Origin: Streptomyces noursei ATCC 11455
GTDB lineage: Bacteria; Actinomycetota; Actinomycetes; Streptomycetales; Streptomycetaceae
Assembly (NCBI RefSeq): GCF_001704275.1
Contig: NZ_CP011533.1
Location: 4,402,001-4,466,000 of the forward strand
DNA: 64,000 bases
Direction of reading: 5' to 3'
Translations under genes and position numbers: made by a program
In this document: in pieces, positions 44,948-54,908 of the stretch
Layout of the letters: each line of letters begins with the position of its first letter
Numbering within the stretch: the stretch's first letter is position 1
Notes under the pieces: model-generated
What the model saw: the letters and a program-made list of their open reading frames with translations, nothing else
Databases searched by the model: none
Told to the model about the DNA's origin: nothing

Positions 44948-45780
44948 TCGTCCTCCTTGACGTTATGGCACATGGGCGCGCGGAAGCACGCTCAGGCGTC
45001 CTGAGCAAGATGTGGACGGATTGTAGGGAGCGACGGTTGATCAAAACAGGGCGCCTCAAAGGGAATTCGCCTGTTCCCGGCGAAGATCGAAAGGCCGATG
45101 GTCCGCCGAATTCGTCCGGACGAAGGAAACCCCGTAATTCACTGACCCTGGACGGATGATCTATCCGTACTATTGATCTACTTGCGATCGCCGCTGCTCA
45201 ACGACCTCGTGCCGCACCCCGTTCCGCCTGTGACCGCCGTGAAACGGGAGGGAATTGAGCCGCCCGACGCCCTCCCCGGACCACCGCAAGACCCCTTCGC
45301 CGGCCTCCCGCGCCCGCCGCCGTCCCGATGACGGACCATCAGATCCCGGCCGGATCGCATCGCCCGCACCAGGGCGCGGCGCCCCTGAGGACGCCACCGC
45401 GGGGTCGGGGTGGACGGGGTGGAAGGGATGGCGGGGCCGAGGACACGAGCATCGGAACCCCAGGATCACGGCCCGCCCACGGGACACCCACCACGGCCGA
45501 CAGCCCCCGGCACACCCCCACACGCCCGGCCCGCCGAGCCGGCACCGTACGGAATTCCCCACGCGACCGGACCACACCGGCCTGCTGCGGCGCCGCACCG
45601 GCCTGCCGCCACACAGGAAGCCGGGCGCGCGAACACTCAAAAACAGGCACGCGACACGGTGAACACAGGGCAGCACGGCAAACGCCCACGCCCGCACCCG
45701 TACGCATCACGACAGGTGCCCCACCCGCTACGGAACAGCACCGACCGACCGGCCGGCGCCGAGCCCTCCGCTCGACGGCC
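44948..45780. other. long intergenic region between hppA and apgA
   Basis: Over 800 bases without a convincing gene. Open frames here give Pro/Arg/His-rich low-complexity products only. The part next to hppA (44980-45180) is clearly more AT-rich and probably holds the hppA promoter. No RNA gene recognised. Confidence 0.4.
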
Positions 45781-46218
45781 CTACGGCAGGACCGGAGCCG
45801 GGTGTGCGGGCCAGCTCATCCGGATCCGCCCGCCGGCCTCGCCGGAGGTCACCTCGACGTCGTCGACGAGCCCACTGATGACCGCGAGGCCCATCTCGTC
45901 CTCACCCTCGGCGTCGTTCTCCCCGACGCCCTCGGCATCGGCACCGCCCGCGGCGGCACCGCCGGGGCCGGGAACCTCGTCGCCGACCTCGATCGAGAAC
46001 TGCTTCTCGTCCTCGACCAGCACCACCCGCACCGGCGCCGTGATGCCGTGGATCTCGTGCAGCCCCACGGCCCGGCTGCACGCCTCGCCCACGGCGAGCC
46101 GCACCTCGTCCAGCACGGCCTCGTCCACCCCCGCACGCCGTGCCACGGCAGCCGCGACCAGACGCGCGGTCCGGACGTGCTCGGGAAGGGCGCTGAAGCG
46201 AAGTTCGACGGTGGCCAT
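45781..46218 (-). CDS. apgA: anti-sigma factor-like ATP-binding protein (ApgA-type)
   Basis: A 145-residue HATPase_c/RsbW-like protein: VRLAVGEACSRAVGLH is a variant N-box (Glu kept, the usual Asn replaced by Ser) and GLAVISGLVDDVEV the G-box. A Gly/Ala/Asp/Glu-rich insert separates them. It lies 108 bases downstream of bldG, the arrangement known in S. coelicolor where the partner gene is co-transcribed with bldG and its product binds BldG. ATG at 46218 with GAGGGGG upstream. The symbol is assigned from context and recall. Confidence 0.8.
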   Translation of the reverse strand: MATVELRFSALPEHVRTARLVAAAVARRAGVDEAVLDEVRLAVGEACSRAVGLHEIHGITAPVRVVLVEDEKQFSIEVGDEVPGPGGAAAGGADAEGVGENDAEGEDEMGLAVISGLVDDVEVTSGEAGGRIRMSWPAHPAPVLP

Positions 46219-46326
46219 GCCATCCCCCTCGTGATGCGGGCGTGCAACGCGGGGGGCCGGACGGGTGCGCCCGGTACCCCCCACTCTTCCACCCCCGCGC
46301 CCGGGGCGCGGGGGACCGGCAAACCG

Positions 46327-46668
46327 TCAGTCAGTGGCTGCGACGGCTTCGTCGACCGAGGTGTGGATCGGGAACACCTTGGTCAGACCGGTGATTCGGA
46401 AGATCTTGAGAATGCGCTCCTGATTGCAGACCAGGCGCAGCGAGCCCTCATGGGCACGCACCCGCTTCAGTCCGCCCACCAGGACGCCGAGCCCTGTGGA
46501 GTCCAGGAAGTCGACACGCTCCATGTCCACCACGAGGTGGTAGCTTCCGTCGTTCACAAGCTCGACCAGCTGCTCCCGCAGCTTGGGCGCGGTGTATACA
46601 TCAATCTCGCCACCGACCTCGACGACCGTACGGTCGCCAACGGTCCGGGTCGACAGGGACAGGTCCAC
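46327..46668 (-). CDS. bldG: anti-sigma factor antagonist BldG
   Basis: A 113-residue STAS protein, as in S. coelicolor BldG, needed for aerial growth and antibiotic production. Ser57 in [13 protein letters not shown] is the expected phosphorylation site. Dephosphorylated BldG would bind the anti-sigma factor and free the sigma factor. GTG at 46668 with GGAGGA upstream. Upstream lies the divergent helicase gene. Confidence 0.95.
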   Translation of the reverse strand: MDLSLSTRTVGDRTVVEVGGEIDVYTAPKLREQLVELVNDGSYHLVVDMERVDFLDSTGLGVLVGGLKRVRAHEGSLRLVCNQERILKIFRITGLTKVFPIHTSVDEAVAATD

Positions 46669-46828
46669 GGATCCTCCAGCACCTTGCTATCGAGCGGTCG
46701 CCCCCCTGGGGCCTCCCCACCGAGGTAGGGGCGGATCGGCAGCCGCCATGGCATTCAATCACTTACCAGCAGGCGTGCACGACGCCTTGTGAGCATTGTC
46801 CGTCACACCGGTGACACACTCGGTGCCG

Positions 46829-49189
46829 ATGGCCTCCAATCGACTCCCGCCGGATCCTGGCGCGCGCACTTCCCCAGGCATGATTCTCGACCGTCTCGCC
46901 CGGGGCGCGACCCGCGCTGCGCGCATCACTCATACGGAGCACTTGCCCCCGCGCATCGGCACCCATGCCGACTGGCCGGCACAGATCCGACCGGAAGTGA
47001 TCGACGCCATCCGTTCGGCCGGAATCGATCGCCCCTGGGCCCACCAGGCACGCGCGTCCGAACACGCACTGCGCGGCGAATCGGTCGTGGTCGCCACCGG
47101 CACCGCCTCCGGCAAGTCGCTGTCCTATCTGGCGCCCGTGCTCTCCACCCTCCTGGACGGCTCCGAGGCGCCCAACGGCCGGGGGGCCACGGCCCTGTAC
47201 CTGGCGCCCACCAAGGCCCTGGCGGCCGACCAGCGGCGGGCCGTGCGCGAGCTGGCCGCCCCGCTCGGCACGGCCGTCCGGCCCGCCGTCTACGACGGTG
47301 ACACCCCGGTCGAGGAGCGCGAGTGGGTCCGCCAGTACGCCAACTACGTGCTGACCAACCCGGACATGCTGCACCGTGGCATCCTCCCGGCCCACCCCCG
47401 CTGGTCCTCCTTCCTGCGCGCACTGCGGTACGTCGTCATCGACGAATGCCACACCTACCGCGGCGTCTTCGGCTCCCATGTCGCACAGGTCGTCCGCCGG
47501 CTGCGCCGGGTCTGCGCCCGCTACGGCGCCGAGCCGGTCTTCCTGCTGGCCTCCGCGACCGCCGCGGAGCCGGCGCAGGCCGCGTCCCGGCTCACCGGGC
47601 TGCCCGTGGCCGAGATCACTCAGGACACCTCGCCGCGCGGCGAGTTGGTCTTCGCGCTGTGGGAGCCGCCGCTGACGGAACTCCACGGCGAGCAGGGCGC
47701 CCCGGTCCGCCGCACCGCGACCGCCGAGTCCGCGGACCTGCTCACCGACCTCGCCGTCCAGGGCGTGCGGACGGTCGCCTTCGTCCGCTCCCGGCGCGGC
47801 GCCGAACTGATCGCCTTGATCGCACAAGAGCGGCTCGCGGAGGTGGACCGCTCGCTGCCCGCACGGATCGCCGCGTACCGGGGCGGCTATCTGCCCGAGG
47901 AGCGCCGGGCCCTCGAACGCGCCCTGCACAGCGGTGAACTCCTCGGGCTGGCCGCCACCACCGCGCTGGAACTGGGCGTGGACGTCTCCGGCCTGGACGC
48001 CGTGGTCATCGCGGGCTATCCCGGCACGCGCGCCTCCCTGTGGCAGCAGGCCGGCCGGGCGGGTCGGGCCGGACAGGGCGCGCTGGCCGTCCTGGTGGCC
48101 CGTGACGACCCGCTGGACACCTATCTCGTCCACCACCCCGAGGCGCTCTTCGACCAGCCCGTCGAGTCGACCGTGCTCGACCCGGACAACCCCTACGTCC
48201 TCGCCCCGCACCTCTGCGCGGCCGCCTCCGAACTGCCGCTCACCGAGGCCGACTTCCCGCTCTTCGGCCCGGCCGCCCCCGGGCTGATGCCCCAGCTGGA
48301 GGCCGCGAACCTGCTGCGCCGGCGCGCCACCGCCTGGTACTGGACGCGCCGCGAGCGGGCCGCCGACCTCACCGACATCCGCGGCCAGGGCGGCTCGCCG
48401 GTGCAGGTCGTGGAGGGCGGCACCGGGCGGCTGCTGGGCACCGTCGACGCCGCGGCGGCGCACACCACCGTCCACGACGGGGCGGTCCACCTCCACCAGG
48501 GCCGCAGCTATCTCGTCCGGCACCTGGACCTGGAGGACAACGTCGCCCTCGTGGAGGAGGCCGATCCGCCGTACTCCACCACCGCCCGCGACACCACCGC
48601 GATCTCGATCCTGGAGACCGAAACCGAGGTCCCCTGGGGCGACGCCCGACTGTGCTTCGGCTCCGTGGAGGTCACCAATCAGGTCGTCTCCTTCCTGCGC
48701 CGCAAACTGATCACCGGGGAGGTCCTGGGCGAGACCAAGCTCGACCTGCCGCCCCGTACGCTGCGCACCCGCGCGGTGTGGTGGACGGTCACCGAGGACC
48801 AGCTCGACGCCGCCCGGGTCAACCCCGAGCAGCTGGGCGGTGCCCTGCACGCCGCCGAGCACGCCTCCATCGGCATGCTGCCCCTCTTCGCCACCTGCGA
48901 CCGCTGGGACATCGGCGGCGTCTCCGTCCCCCTGCACCCGGACACCCTGCTCCCGACGGTCTTCGTCTACGACGGTCACCCCGGTGGCGCGGGCTTCGCC
49001 GAACGCGCCTTCCACACGGCCGCCGACTGGCTCGCCGCCACCCGCGGCGCCATCGCCGCCTGCGAGTGCGAGGCCGGTTGCCCGTCCTGCATCCAGTCCC
49101 CCAAGTGCGGCAACGGGAACGACCCGCTCCACAAACGGGGCGCCATCCGACTGCTCGGGGAACTGTTGCGCGGGGTGCCCGGCGACTGA
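46829..49189 (+). CDS. DEAD/DEAH-box helicase with DUF1998 domain (MrfA/Rv3649-like)
   Basis: A protein of about 786 residues. Walker A is ATGTASGKSLSYL, the DExH box is YVVIDECHTYRGVFGSH, motif III LLASATAAEP and motif VI QQAGRAGRAGQGALAV. The C-terminal DUF1998 part carries the four-cysteine site CECEAGCPSCIQSPKCGNGN. Relatives act in DNA repair. The start is uncertain: in the same frame a TTG at 46796 is possible, and a further ATG at 46748 begins MAFNHLPAGVHDAL but is followed by a TGA at 46790 before the frame continues into this gene. It faces the Tad operon tail to tail, a neighbourhood conserved in actinobacteria. Confidence 0.9.
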   Translation: MASNRLPPDPGARTSPGMILDRLARGATRAARITHTEHLPPRIGTHADWPAQIRPEVIDAIRSAGIDRPWAHQARASEHALRGESVVVATGTASGKSLSYLAPVLSTLLDGSEAPNGRGATALYLAPTKALAADQRRAVRELAAPLGTAVRPAVYDGDTPVEEREWVRQYANYVLTNPDMLHRGILPAHPRWSSFLRALRYVVIDECHTYRGVFGSHVAQVVRRLRRVCARYGAEPVFLLASATAAEPAQAASRLTGLPVAEITQDTSPRGELVFALWEPPLTELHGEQGAPVRRTATAESADLLTDLAVQGVRTVAFVRSRRGAELIALIAQERLAEVDRSLPARIAAYRGGYLPEERRALERALHSGELLGLAATTALELGVDVSGLDAVVIAGYPGTRASLWQQAGRAGRAGQGALAVLVARDDPLDTYLVHHPEALFDQPVESTVLDPDNPYVLAPHLCAAASELPLTEADFPLFGPAAPGLMPQLEAANLLRRRATAWYWTRRERAADLTDIRGQGGSPVQVVEGGTGRLLGTVDAAAAHTTVHDGAVHLHQGRSYLVRHLDLEDNVALVEEADPPYSTTARDTTAISILETETEVPWGDARLCFGSVEVTNQVVSFLRRKLITGEVLGETKLDLPPRTLRTRAVWWTVTEDQLDAARVNPEQLGGALHAAEHASIGMLPLFATCDRWDIGGVSVPLHPDTLLPTVFVYDGHPGGAGFAERAFHTAADWLAATRGAIAACECEAGCPSCIQSPKCGNGNDPLHKRGAIRLLGELLRGVPGD

Positions 49190-49192
49190 GCC

Positions 49193-49690
49193 GGGACGGC
49201 CCGGCACCCGGGCGGGTCCGCCCCCGCCGGGCAGCGGACGTGTCCGGGGCGGCGGCCCGGCCCACGCCGCCGGTACGGGCCCGGCGTCCGCGCGCGGGCC
49301 GGTTTCCCGGACCGTGCCGGACCCCGCTTCCGTCTCGGCGTCCGGTGCGGCAGCGGCGGGGCCGGCCCGGGACCGTACCCGCGCCGTGAACGGGCCGCCG
49401 CCGGCCTCGGCCGTGACATCGGCGATCAGCGCGTCCACGGCGCAGCGCACCAGACGGGTGTGTTGCGCGGCGACCACCCGACGTGCCGTGGCGCACGCCG
49501 CCACCGGGCCGCGGAGCGCCTGGTCCGCGGCTGCCAGCGCCGCCAGGTCCGCCGCGCCGCCCGCCCGGTGCCGGGCGGTGACCGCCTGCCCGACGGCCAC
49601 CAGCGCGGCGAAGACCGCGCACAGGGCCGCCGCCGCGAAGACCGTCCACACCGTGGCGGAGCCCTCGTCACCGCACCGTTTCCTCCGCAA
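49193..49690 (-). CDS. TadE-like secreted protein (helicase/secretion neighbourhood), 3' end unclear
   Basis: From a TTG at 49690 (or GTG at 49708) the frame reads GDEGSATVWTVFAAAALCAV, a TadE-like start with one transmembrane helix, then GGAADLAALAAADQALRG as in Rv3654c/Rv3655c-type pseudopilins. The recognisable part ends near 49360. No stop occurs in this frame until 46763, so it would run antisense through the whole helicase gene; the left limit given here is therefore arbitrary. Either a frameshift hides the true stop or the terminal part is not conserved. It overlaps the upstream TadE gene by about 20 bases. Confidence 0.6.
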
Positions 49691-50078
49691 GAGCCACCGC
49701 CTCTCCACCGACCCGCACCGGCAGCCGGGCCCCTCCGGGCAACGCGGCCTCGACCCGTACGCGCACCAGGTCGCCCTCGCGCGCCACCGTGATCCGCGCG
49801 CCCCGGGGAGCCGCCCCACGGGCCGCGGCGAGCACCTGCGCCGCCGGCTCCTGACGCGCCGCCGCACGGGCGGCGGCCCGTGCGGCGTCCACGCAGGCGA
49901 TCCGGGCGCAGGCGGCCAGCAGCCCCCAGATCAGCGCCGCCGCGACCGCCACCAGCACCGGCAGCACCACCGCCGCCTCCGCCGTCACGAACCCGGCGTC
50001 CGGTGCGCCGCGCCCGCCGGGCGGGCCCGCACCGGCACGCGTGGCCCGGACCCGCCCGCTGCCCTCAGAACGGCACAT
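49668..50078 (-). CDS. TadE-like pseudopilin
   Basis: A 136-residue protein with a basic N-terminus, the motif FVTAEAAVVLPVLVAVAAAL (TadE-type prepilin region, Glu after the processing site) and one transmembrane helix, followed by an extracellular part rich in Ala/Arg. TadE-like proteins are minor pilins of Tad/Flp systems. The ATG lies 14 bases inside the upstream DUF4244 gene, and its end overlaps the next TadE-like gene, so all are in one operon. Confidence 0.75.
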   Translation of the reverse strand: MCRSEGSGRVRATRAGAGPPGGRGAPDAGFVTAEAAVVLPVLVAVAAALIWGLLAACARIACVDAARAAARAAARQEPAAQVLAAARGAAPRGARITVAREGDLVRVRVEAALPGGARLPVRVGGEAVALAEETVR

Positions 50079-50253
50079 CGAGCGCCCTCTGGAGCACGGA
50101 CCGCAGCGCGGCGGCCACCGGTCCGCTCGTCACGAGCTTGTAGAGCACCGCCGCGAACGCGCACGCCGCCAGCGTCCCCACGGCGTACTCCGCGGTGCTC
50201 ATCCCGCGGTCCGCCCCGGCCGCGCGCACCCGCGCCCACCATCGACCGAACAT
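50065..50253 (-). CDS. DUF4244 protein (Flp-pilin-like)
   Basis: A 62-residue protein, MFGRWWARVRAAG then DRGMSTAEYAVGTLAACAFA, which contains the MSTAEYA prepilin-like motif and a single hydrophobic helix. It is the equivalent of Rv3656c and the probable major pilin of the Tad-like system. ATG at 50253 with AAGGAGG seven bases upstream. Confidence 0.85.
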   Translation of the reverse strand: MFGRWWARVRAAGADRGMSTAEYAVGTLAACAFAAVLYKLVTSGPVAAALRSVLQRALDVPF

Positions 50254-50563
50254 CTGCTGCCTCCTTGGCATCTCCCGGATCCCGAACTCCCGGGGAGTCC
50301 GCGATTCCGTGCATGTGAACCCGTCATTCCGTGGATCCATCGATCCATCGATCCGTGCGGCGGTGAAGCCGCGGGGCCCATGGGCCCGGTGAAGTCCCTT
50401 CCGCGGTCGGGCCTCGGCCTCGGCCTCGGCCGACGCGTCTGCTCCCGCTTCCGTACGCCGGACCGCACGACCGCCGCGCCACCGGACCGCCGGGCCGCCG
50501 GACCGCCGGGCCGCCACATCGCTGTGTCGCCGCATCGCTGTCTCACCTTGTCGCCGTGTCGGC
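50254..50563. other. intergenic region with simple repeats
   Basis: About 310 bases between the pilin gene and tadC, holding tandem short units: (C)GATCCAT repeated near 50333-50355, CCTCGG repeats near 50410-50430, and CCGGGCCGCC units near 50485-50515. A separate promoter for the pilin gene is possible. No gene seen. Confidence 0.45.
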
Positions 50564-51430
50564 TCAGCCATCACCTCCCAGCAGTCCGCCCGCCAGCCCG
50601 AGCAGCACCGGTGCCACCCCGAGCACCAGGAAGGCCGGCAGGAAGCACCCGGACAGCGGGAGGGTGACCAGCACCCCCGCCCGCCGGGCCCGCGCGGTCG
50701 CGGCCCGGCCCCACTCGGCACGTAGCTCGGCCGCGATCCGGGAGGCCGGCTCCACGGCCGGGGCCCCCGATATCCCGGCGCGCTCCATGCAGCGCGCCAG
50801 CGCCCCGGCTCCCGGGAGTTCCGCCAACCGCGGCCATACCGCGGTCGGTTCACCGCCCAGCCGCAGCTCCGCCGCGACGTGGCGCAAGCGCTCGGCGACC
50901 GTCCCGTCCAGCGACCGACCCACCGCTTCGGCCGCCTCCCGTGGACCGGCCCCCGCCGCCAGACAGGCCGCCAGGAGATCGCCGGCCGGGGCCAGTTCGG
51001 CGGCCACCCGCGCCGCCGTGCCGCGGTCGGCCGCCGCGGCCCGTTGCCGCCGCAGCCAGTGGTACGCGCCCCAACCGGCGGCGGGCCCCACCAGCAGCCC
51101 GGTGACGCCGCCCAGAAGGACGACCAGGCATCCGGCGACTCCCAGGGGCCCGACCCACTTCTTCAGCCGTTCGCCCCGTGAGCCGCTCCATGGGCCGCCT
51201 CCTCGGGCCGCTGCCCGCCTCCGCCACCGGCCTCGGACGACCCACCGCCCCCGTGCCCGCGGGCCCTCCTCGCCGCCGTACAGCCCGCTGGCGGCACCTT
51301 CCAGGACCATCGGCATCCGCCGCCGCACGGCACTCTCGCCATGCAGCAGCCGCCCCAGCGCCGCCGCACACAGCACGGCCGCCGCGGCCAGCACCGCCAT
51401 CCCCACCCTGTGGACAACTTCCGGGCTCAC
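50564..51430 (-). CDS. tadC: TadC-like type II secretion F-domain protein
   Basis: A 288-residue membrane protein with hydrophobic segments near the N-terminus (VGMAVLAAAAVLCAAALG), in the middle and at the C-terminus, and a central F-domain (ELAPAGDLLAACLAAGAGPREAAEAVG, PGAGALARCMERAG). It would form the inner-membrane platform of the pilus with TadB. GTG at 51430 with GGAGGTGG upstream. Equivalent of Rv3657c. Confidence 0.8.
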   Translation of the reverse strand: MSPEVVHRVGMAVLAAAAVLCAAALGRLLHGESAVRRRMPMVLEGAASGLYGGEEGPRARGRWVVRGRWRRRAAARGGGPWSGSRGERLKKWVGPLGVAGCLVVLLGGVTGLLVGPAAGWGAYHWLRRQRAAAADRGTAARVAAELAPAGDLLAACLAAGAGPREAAEAVGRSLDGTVAERLRHVAAELRLGGEPTAVWPRLAELPGAGALARCMERAGISGAPAVEPASRIAAELRAEWGRAATARARRAGVLVTLPLSGCFLPAFLVLGVAPVLLGLAGGLLGGDG

Positions 51431-51446
51431 CACCCCCACCTCCCCC

Positions 51447-52379
51447 TCACTTCCGCTCCGCCGACGCCTCGGCGACGATCCGGGCCGTCCAGGCCACCCC
51501 GCCCCACTCCAGTAGTCCGCCGGCGGCCAGGCACCCCCAGCCGGCCGGGGTGTGCAGCAGCACCCCGAGGGGATCGGCACCGAGCGCACCGCCCATCAGG
51601 AGCCCGCCCGCCGGCAGCAGGGCGAGCATCAGGGCGGTGGCCCGCGGCCCGGCCAACTGGGCTTGTAGCTCCTCCCGTTGGTCGCGCTGCGCGGCGAGCC
51701 CGGACGCGATCCGCTCCAGCCCGCGGGCCAGCCCCGCACCGCCCTCCAGGGCCACCTGCCAGCACGCCGCCGCCCCGGCGAGCCCCTCGGCGCCGGGCTG
51801 CCGCGCCGCCGCCCGCAGCGCCCCGGGGACGTCCCCGCCGTACCGCGCCGCCGCCAGCACCGCAGGCCCCGTCTCCCCCAGCCCCGACGCCCCGGCCACG
51901 ACCAGGGCCCGATCCGGCTGCCGGCCGGCCCGCAGTTCCGCCGCCACCGCCCCGCAGAACCCGATCACCGCCGCCGCCCGCCGGTCCGCCGTACGCTGCC
52001 GCGCCCGCGCCGCCAGCCACCGCTGTACGACGACCAGCGCCACCACGGAACCCAGCACCGGCACCATCGACCGCCCCAGCACCCCCAGCGCGACCCCGAC
52101 CGGCACGCACCAGACCTCCGCGCCGACCTCACGCCGGTGCCCCAGCCGCCACCGCCGGCCACCTTCGCCGTCGACCGCGCGCCCGGCACACCACTTCCGC
52201 AGCGCCGCACCGCGCCCCCGCTCCGGCCGTCCCGCCGCGACGGACACCGCGCCGGCGTCCCCCAGGAGCGCCGCCATCCGCCGCCGCAGGGCGCGACCAC
52301 GCCGCAGCCGCCGCGCCAGCACCGCCGCACATCCCACCGCGGCCGGCACCGCCACCGGCCCCACCGCGTCCCTCAGCAC
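51447..52379 (-). CDS. tadB: TadB-like type II secretion F-domain protein
   Basis: A 310-residue membrane protein: three hydrophobic stretches, then an F-domain with [39 protein letters not shown] and a C-terminal pair of helices ([18 protein letters not shown]). Partner of TadC in the pilus platform. The GTG at 52379 overlaps the end of tadA by seven bases; an upstream open frame is a shadow of tadA. Equivalent of Rv3658c. Confidence 0.8.
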   Translation of the reverse strand: MLRDAVGPVAVPAAVGCAAVLARRLRRGRALRRRMAALLGDAGAVSVAAGRPERGRGAALRKWCAGRAVDGEGGRRWRLGHRREVGAEVWCVPVGVALGVLGRSMVPVLGSVVALVVVQRWLAARARQRTADRRAAAVIGFCGAVAAELRAGRQPDRALVVAGASGLGETGPAVLAAARYGGDVPGALRAAARQPGAEGLAGAAACWQVALEGGAGLARGLERIASGLAAQRDQREELQAQLAGPRATALMLALLPAGGLLMGGALGADPLGVLLHTPAGWGCLAAGGLLEWGGVAWTARIVAEASAERK

Positions 52380-53530
52380 CCCTCGCCACCCCTCTCGCAC
52401 AGCCGCGCCAACCGCCCCCAGCCACGGGCCTCCTGGAACCCCTCCGGGCTCCAGATCGCCGCCGGGACGGTCACCACGAAGCCGTCCCGGTCCCGCTCCA
52501 GGACGTGGATCTCGGCGATCCGACGCCGCCCGGCCCGGTCGCGCACGAGGTGCAGCACGACGGACAACCCGGCCGCCAACTGGCTGTGCAGGGCCGCGCG
52601 ATCCAGCCCCGCGGTGCACCCCAGCGCCTCCAGACGGGCCGGCACATCGCACGCGGCATTGGCATGGACCGTGCAACAGCCGCCCTCATGGCCCGTGTTG
52701 AGGGCCGCCAGCAGATCGGTGACCTCGGTGCCGCGCACCTCACCGACCACCAACCGGTCCGGCCGCATCCGCAGCGCCTGCCGCACCAGGTCCCGCAGGG
52801 TCACCCGGCCGACGCCCTCCTGATTGGCGGGCCGGGTCTCCAGCCGCACCACATGGGGGTGGTCCGGCCGCAGCTCCGCCGAGTCCTCGGCCAGCACGAT
52901 CCGCTCGGCCGGGCCGACCAGCCCGAGCAGCGCGCTGAGCAACGTGGTCTTGCCAGAGCCCGTACCCCCGCTGACCAGGAACGACAGTCGCGCGTCCAGC
53001 AGCGCCCGGAGCAGTCGGTCACCACCCGGCGGAACCGTCCCTGCCGCCACCAGCTCCGGAAGGGCGAAGGCACGGGGCCGCAGCACCCGTAAGGACAGGC
53101 ACGTCCCGGCGACCGCCACCGGGGGCAGCACGGCGTGCAGCCGCGTGCCGTCCGGGAGCCGGGCGTCCACCCACGGCCGGGCGTCGTCCAGCCGCCGCCC
53201 GGCGACCGCCGCCAGCCGCTGGGCCAGTCTGCGGACCTCGGCCGCGTCCCGGAAGCGGATGTCGGTGCGCTCCAGTCCGCCGCCCCGGTCCACCCACACC
53301 GCGTCCGGGGCGGTCACCAGCACGTCCGTCACGTCGGGCGCGGCCAACAGCGGCTCCAGCGGGCCGCTGCCCACCATTTCCGAGCGCAACGCGCCTACCA
53401 CGCCGAGCACTTCGGAGTCCCCGAGGAGGCGCCCCTCCTCGCGCAGCGCCACCGCGACCCGGGCCGGCGTCGGTTCCGCCCCGGCCTCGGCGAGCCGTCG
53501 GCGCACCACATCCAGTAGTTCCCGGCTCAT
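52373..53530 (-). CDS. tadA: TadA-like secretion ATPase
   Basis: A 385-residue type II/IV secretion ATPase (CpaF/TadA group). The Walker A is [19 protein letters not shown], the Asp box [12 protein letters not shown], Walker B LVVGEVRG and the His box [14 protein letters not shown]. It powers pilin assembly at the inner membrane. ATG at 53530 is chosen over upstream codons because it begins the conserved N-terminal helical part. It lies between the Ssd-like gene and tadB in the operon. Equivalent of Rv3659c. Confidence 0.9.
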   Translation of the reverse strand: MSRELLDVVRRRLAEAGAEPTPARVAVALREEGRLLGDSEVLGVVGALRSEMVGSGPLEPLLAAPDVTDVLVTAPDAVWVDRGGGLERTDIRFRDAAEVRRLAQRLAAVAGRRLDDARPWVDARLPDGTRLHAVLPPVAVAGTCLSLRVLRPRAFALPELVAAGTVPPGGDRLLRALLDARLSFLVSGGTGSGKTTLLSALLGLVGPAERIVLAEDSAELRPDHPHVVRLETRPANQEGVGRVTLRDLVRQALRMRPDRLVVGEVRGTEVTDLLAALNTGHEGGCCTVHANAACDVPARLEALGCTAGLDRAALHSQLAAGLSVVLHLVRDRAGRRRIAEIHVLERDRDGFVVTVPAAIWSPEGFQEARGWGRLARLCERGGEGC

Positions 53531-53717
53531 CCCGCGCCACCGCCCCCGGCCGCCGCCGACCACGCGGCCCCGAAGGGCCCGACGGCACCCCCGCTCCTAC
53601 GGGACCACCACCCCGCCCCGCACAGCAGTCCGTCCCACCACCAGTCCCCGAACCGCGGACCGCGCCGCCCACCGGCCGCCCGGCTCCGGGGCCGCACCAC
53701 TCCCGTCTTCCGCCACC

Positions 53718-54908
53718 TCATTCCGGCGCACCCCCCGGCCCCGGCTCAGCCCCGCGCCCCGCGTCCACGGCGGTCACCGCGCCGGGCTCTCCTCCTCTTC
53801 CCCCTCCGCCGCCCCTGGCCCGTCCCCAGAACCCCGCGCAGAACCGCGCCAGCGGCCCCCGCGCCCGTGCACCGGGCACCCGCCCCCGCGCCAGGTCCTC
53901 CAACAGCCCCGTCTCCCACGGCAGTTCACCCGCCAACGGCAGCCCCACCAGGCGCGCGATCTCCTCGGCCGTCGGCCCGCCACCGCACCCCGGTCCGGGA
54001 TGCCCGCAGGCCACCACCCGGACGTCGCGGAGCACCGCCCGCACCCCGTCGGCCACCCGGCGGGCCGCCGCCACCGCGCGCAGCTCCGCGGGAACGAGCA
54101 GCAGCCCGACGTCCACCTGCGCCAGCGCCTCGGCCACCGTCCCGTCGACCCTGCGCGGCAGGTCGACGACCACCACCCCGCCGCGCCGCCGGGCCGCGGC
54201 CAGTACCGCCCGCATGGCCGGCGGCGGGATCGCCACCTCCGCGCCCCGGTCCCAGCTCAGGACCCGTAAGGAGTGCAGCCGGGGCAGCGACTCGGCGAGC
54301 GCGCCACCCGCCACCCGGCCGCGCGACTCGGCGAAGGCGGGCCAGCGCAGCCCCTTCTCCTGCTCGCCGCCCAGCAGGACGTCGAGCCCACCGCCCAGGG
54401 GGTCGCCGTCCACGAGCAGGGTGCGCTCCCCCGTGCGGGCGGCGGTGACGGCCAGCGCGGCCGCCAGGGTGCTCGCCCCGGCGCCGCCGCGCCCGCCGAT
54501 GACCCCGACCGTCAGTGCCGGCGGCCCGGCCCCCTCGACCGCGTCGGCGATCCGGTCCACCAGCCAGCGCTCGCCGTCGGGGAGGGCCAGTACCCGCTCG
54601 GCCCCGATCGCCACCGCCTGGCGCAGCACGGCGACGTCGTCGGCGTCGCGGCCGGCGATGATGACGCCCGCCCGGCGGCCGGTGGCGGACAACCGACCGG
54701 CGGCGTCCGCCCCGACGACCACCAGCGGTGCCGATTCCCACTCCTCTTTCCGCGGCGGCGGCCGGTGCGCCACATGGGGCAGCGCGCCGGCCGCCGCGCA
54801 CAGCCGCAGAAGGTCGTCGAGGAGCTCTTCGTCCTCGGTGATCAGCAGCGGACCGTCCCGCTCTTCACCGCTTCGCACCAGCTGGTCGGAAGTAGATGAT
54901 CCGGACAC
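53718..54908 (-). CDS. ssd: Ssd/CpaE-like septum-site or pilus-localisation ATPase
   Basis: A 396-residue MinD-superfamily protein. The N-terminal 120 residues look like a response-receiver-type domain (LLITEDEELLDDLLRLC, PLVVVGADAAG). The ATPase part has a deviant Walker A, GVIGGRGGAGASTLAAAL, then LLVDGDPLGGGLDVLLGG and VVVVDLPRRVDG. Rv3660c-type Ssd proteins affect septum placement and CpaE proteins place Tad pili; both fit the context at the head of the Tad operon. GTG at 54908 with GGGGGA upstream. The Gly/Arg-rich C-terminus looks unordered. Confidence 0.85.
   Translation of the reverse strand: MSGSSTSDQLVRSGEERDGPLLITEDEELLDDLLRLCAAAGALPHVAHRPPPRKEEWESAPLVVVGADAAGRLSATGRRAGVIIAGRDADDVAVLRQAVAIGAERVLALPDGERWLVDRIADAVEGAGPPALTVGVIGGRGGAGASTLAAALAVTAARTGERTLLVDGDPLGGGLDVLLGGEQEKGLRWPAFAESRGRVAGGALAESLPRLHSLRVLSWDRGAEVAIPPPAMRAVLAAARRRGGVVVVDLPRRVDGTVAEALAQVDVGLLLVPAELRAVAAARRVADGVRAVLRDVRVVACGHPGPGCGGGPTAEEIARLVGLPLAGELPWETGLLEDLARGRVPGARARGPLARFCAGFWGRARGGGGGRGGEPGAVTAVDAGRGAEPGPGGAPE

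Noticed and set aside
45170..45780. Open frames on both strands between hppA and apgA
   Set aside because: Pro/Arg/His-rich products without recognisable domains; codon pattern does not look like a gene.
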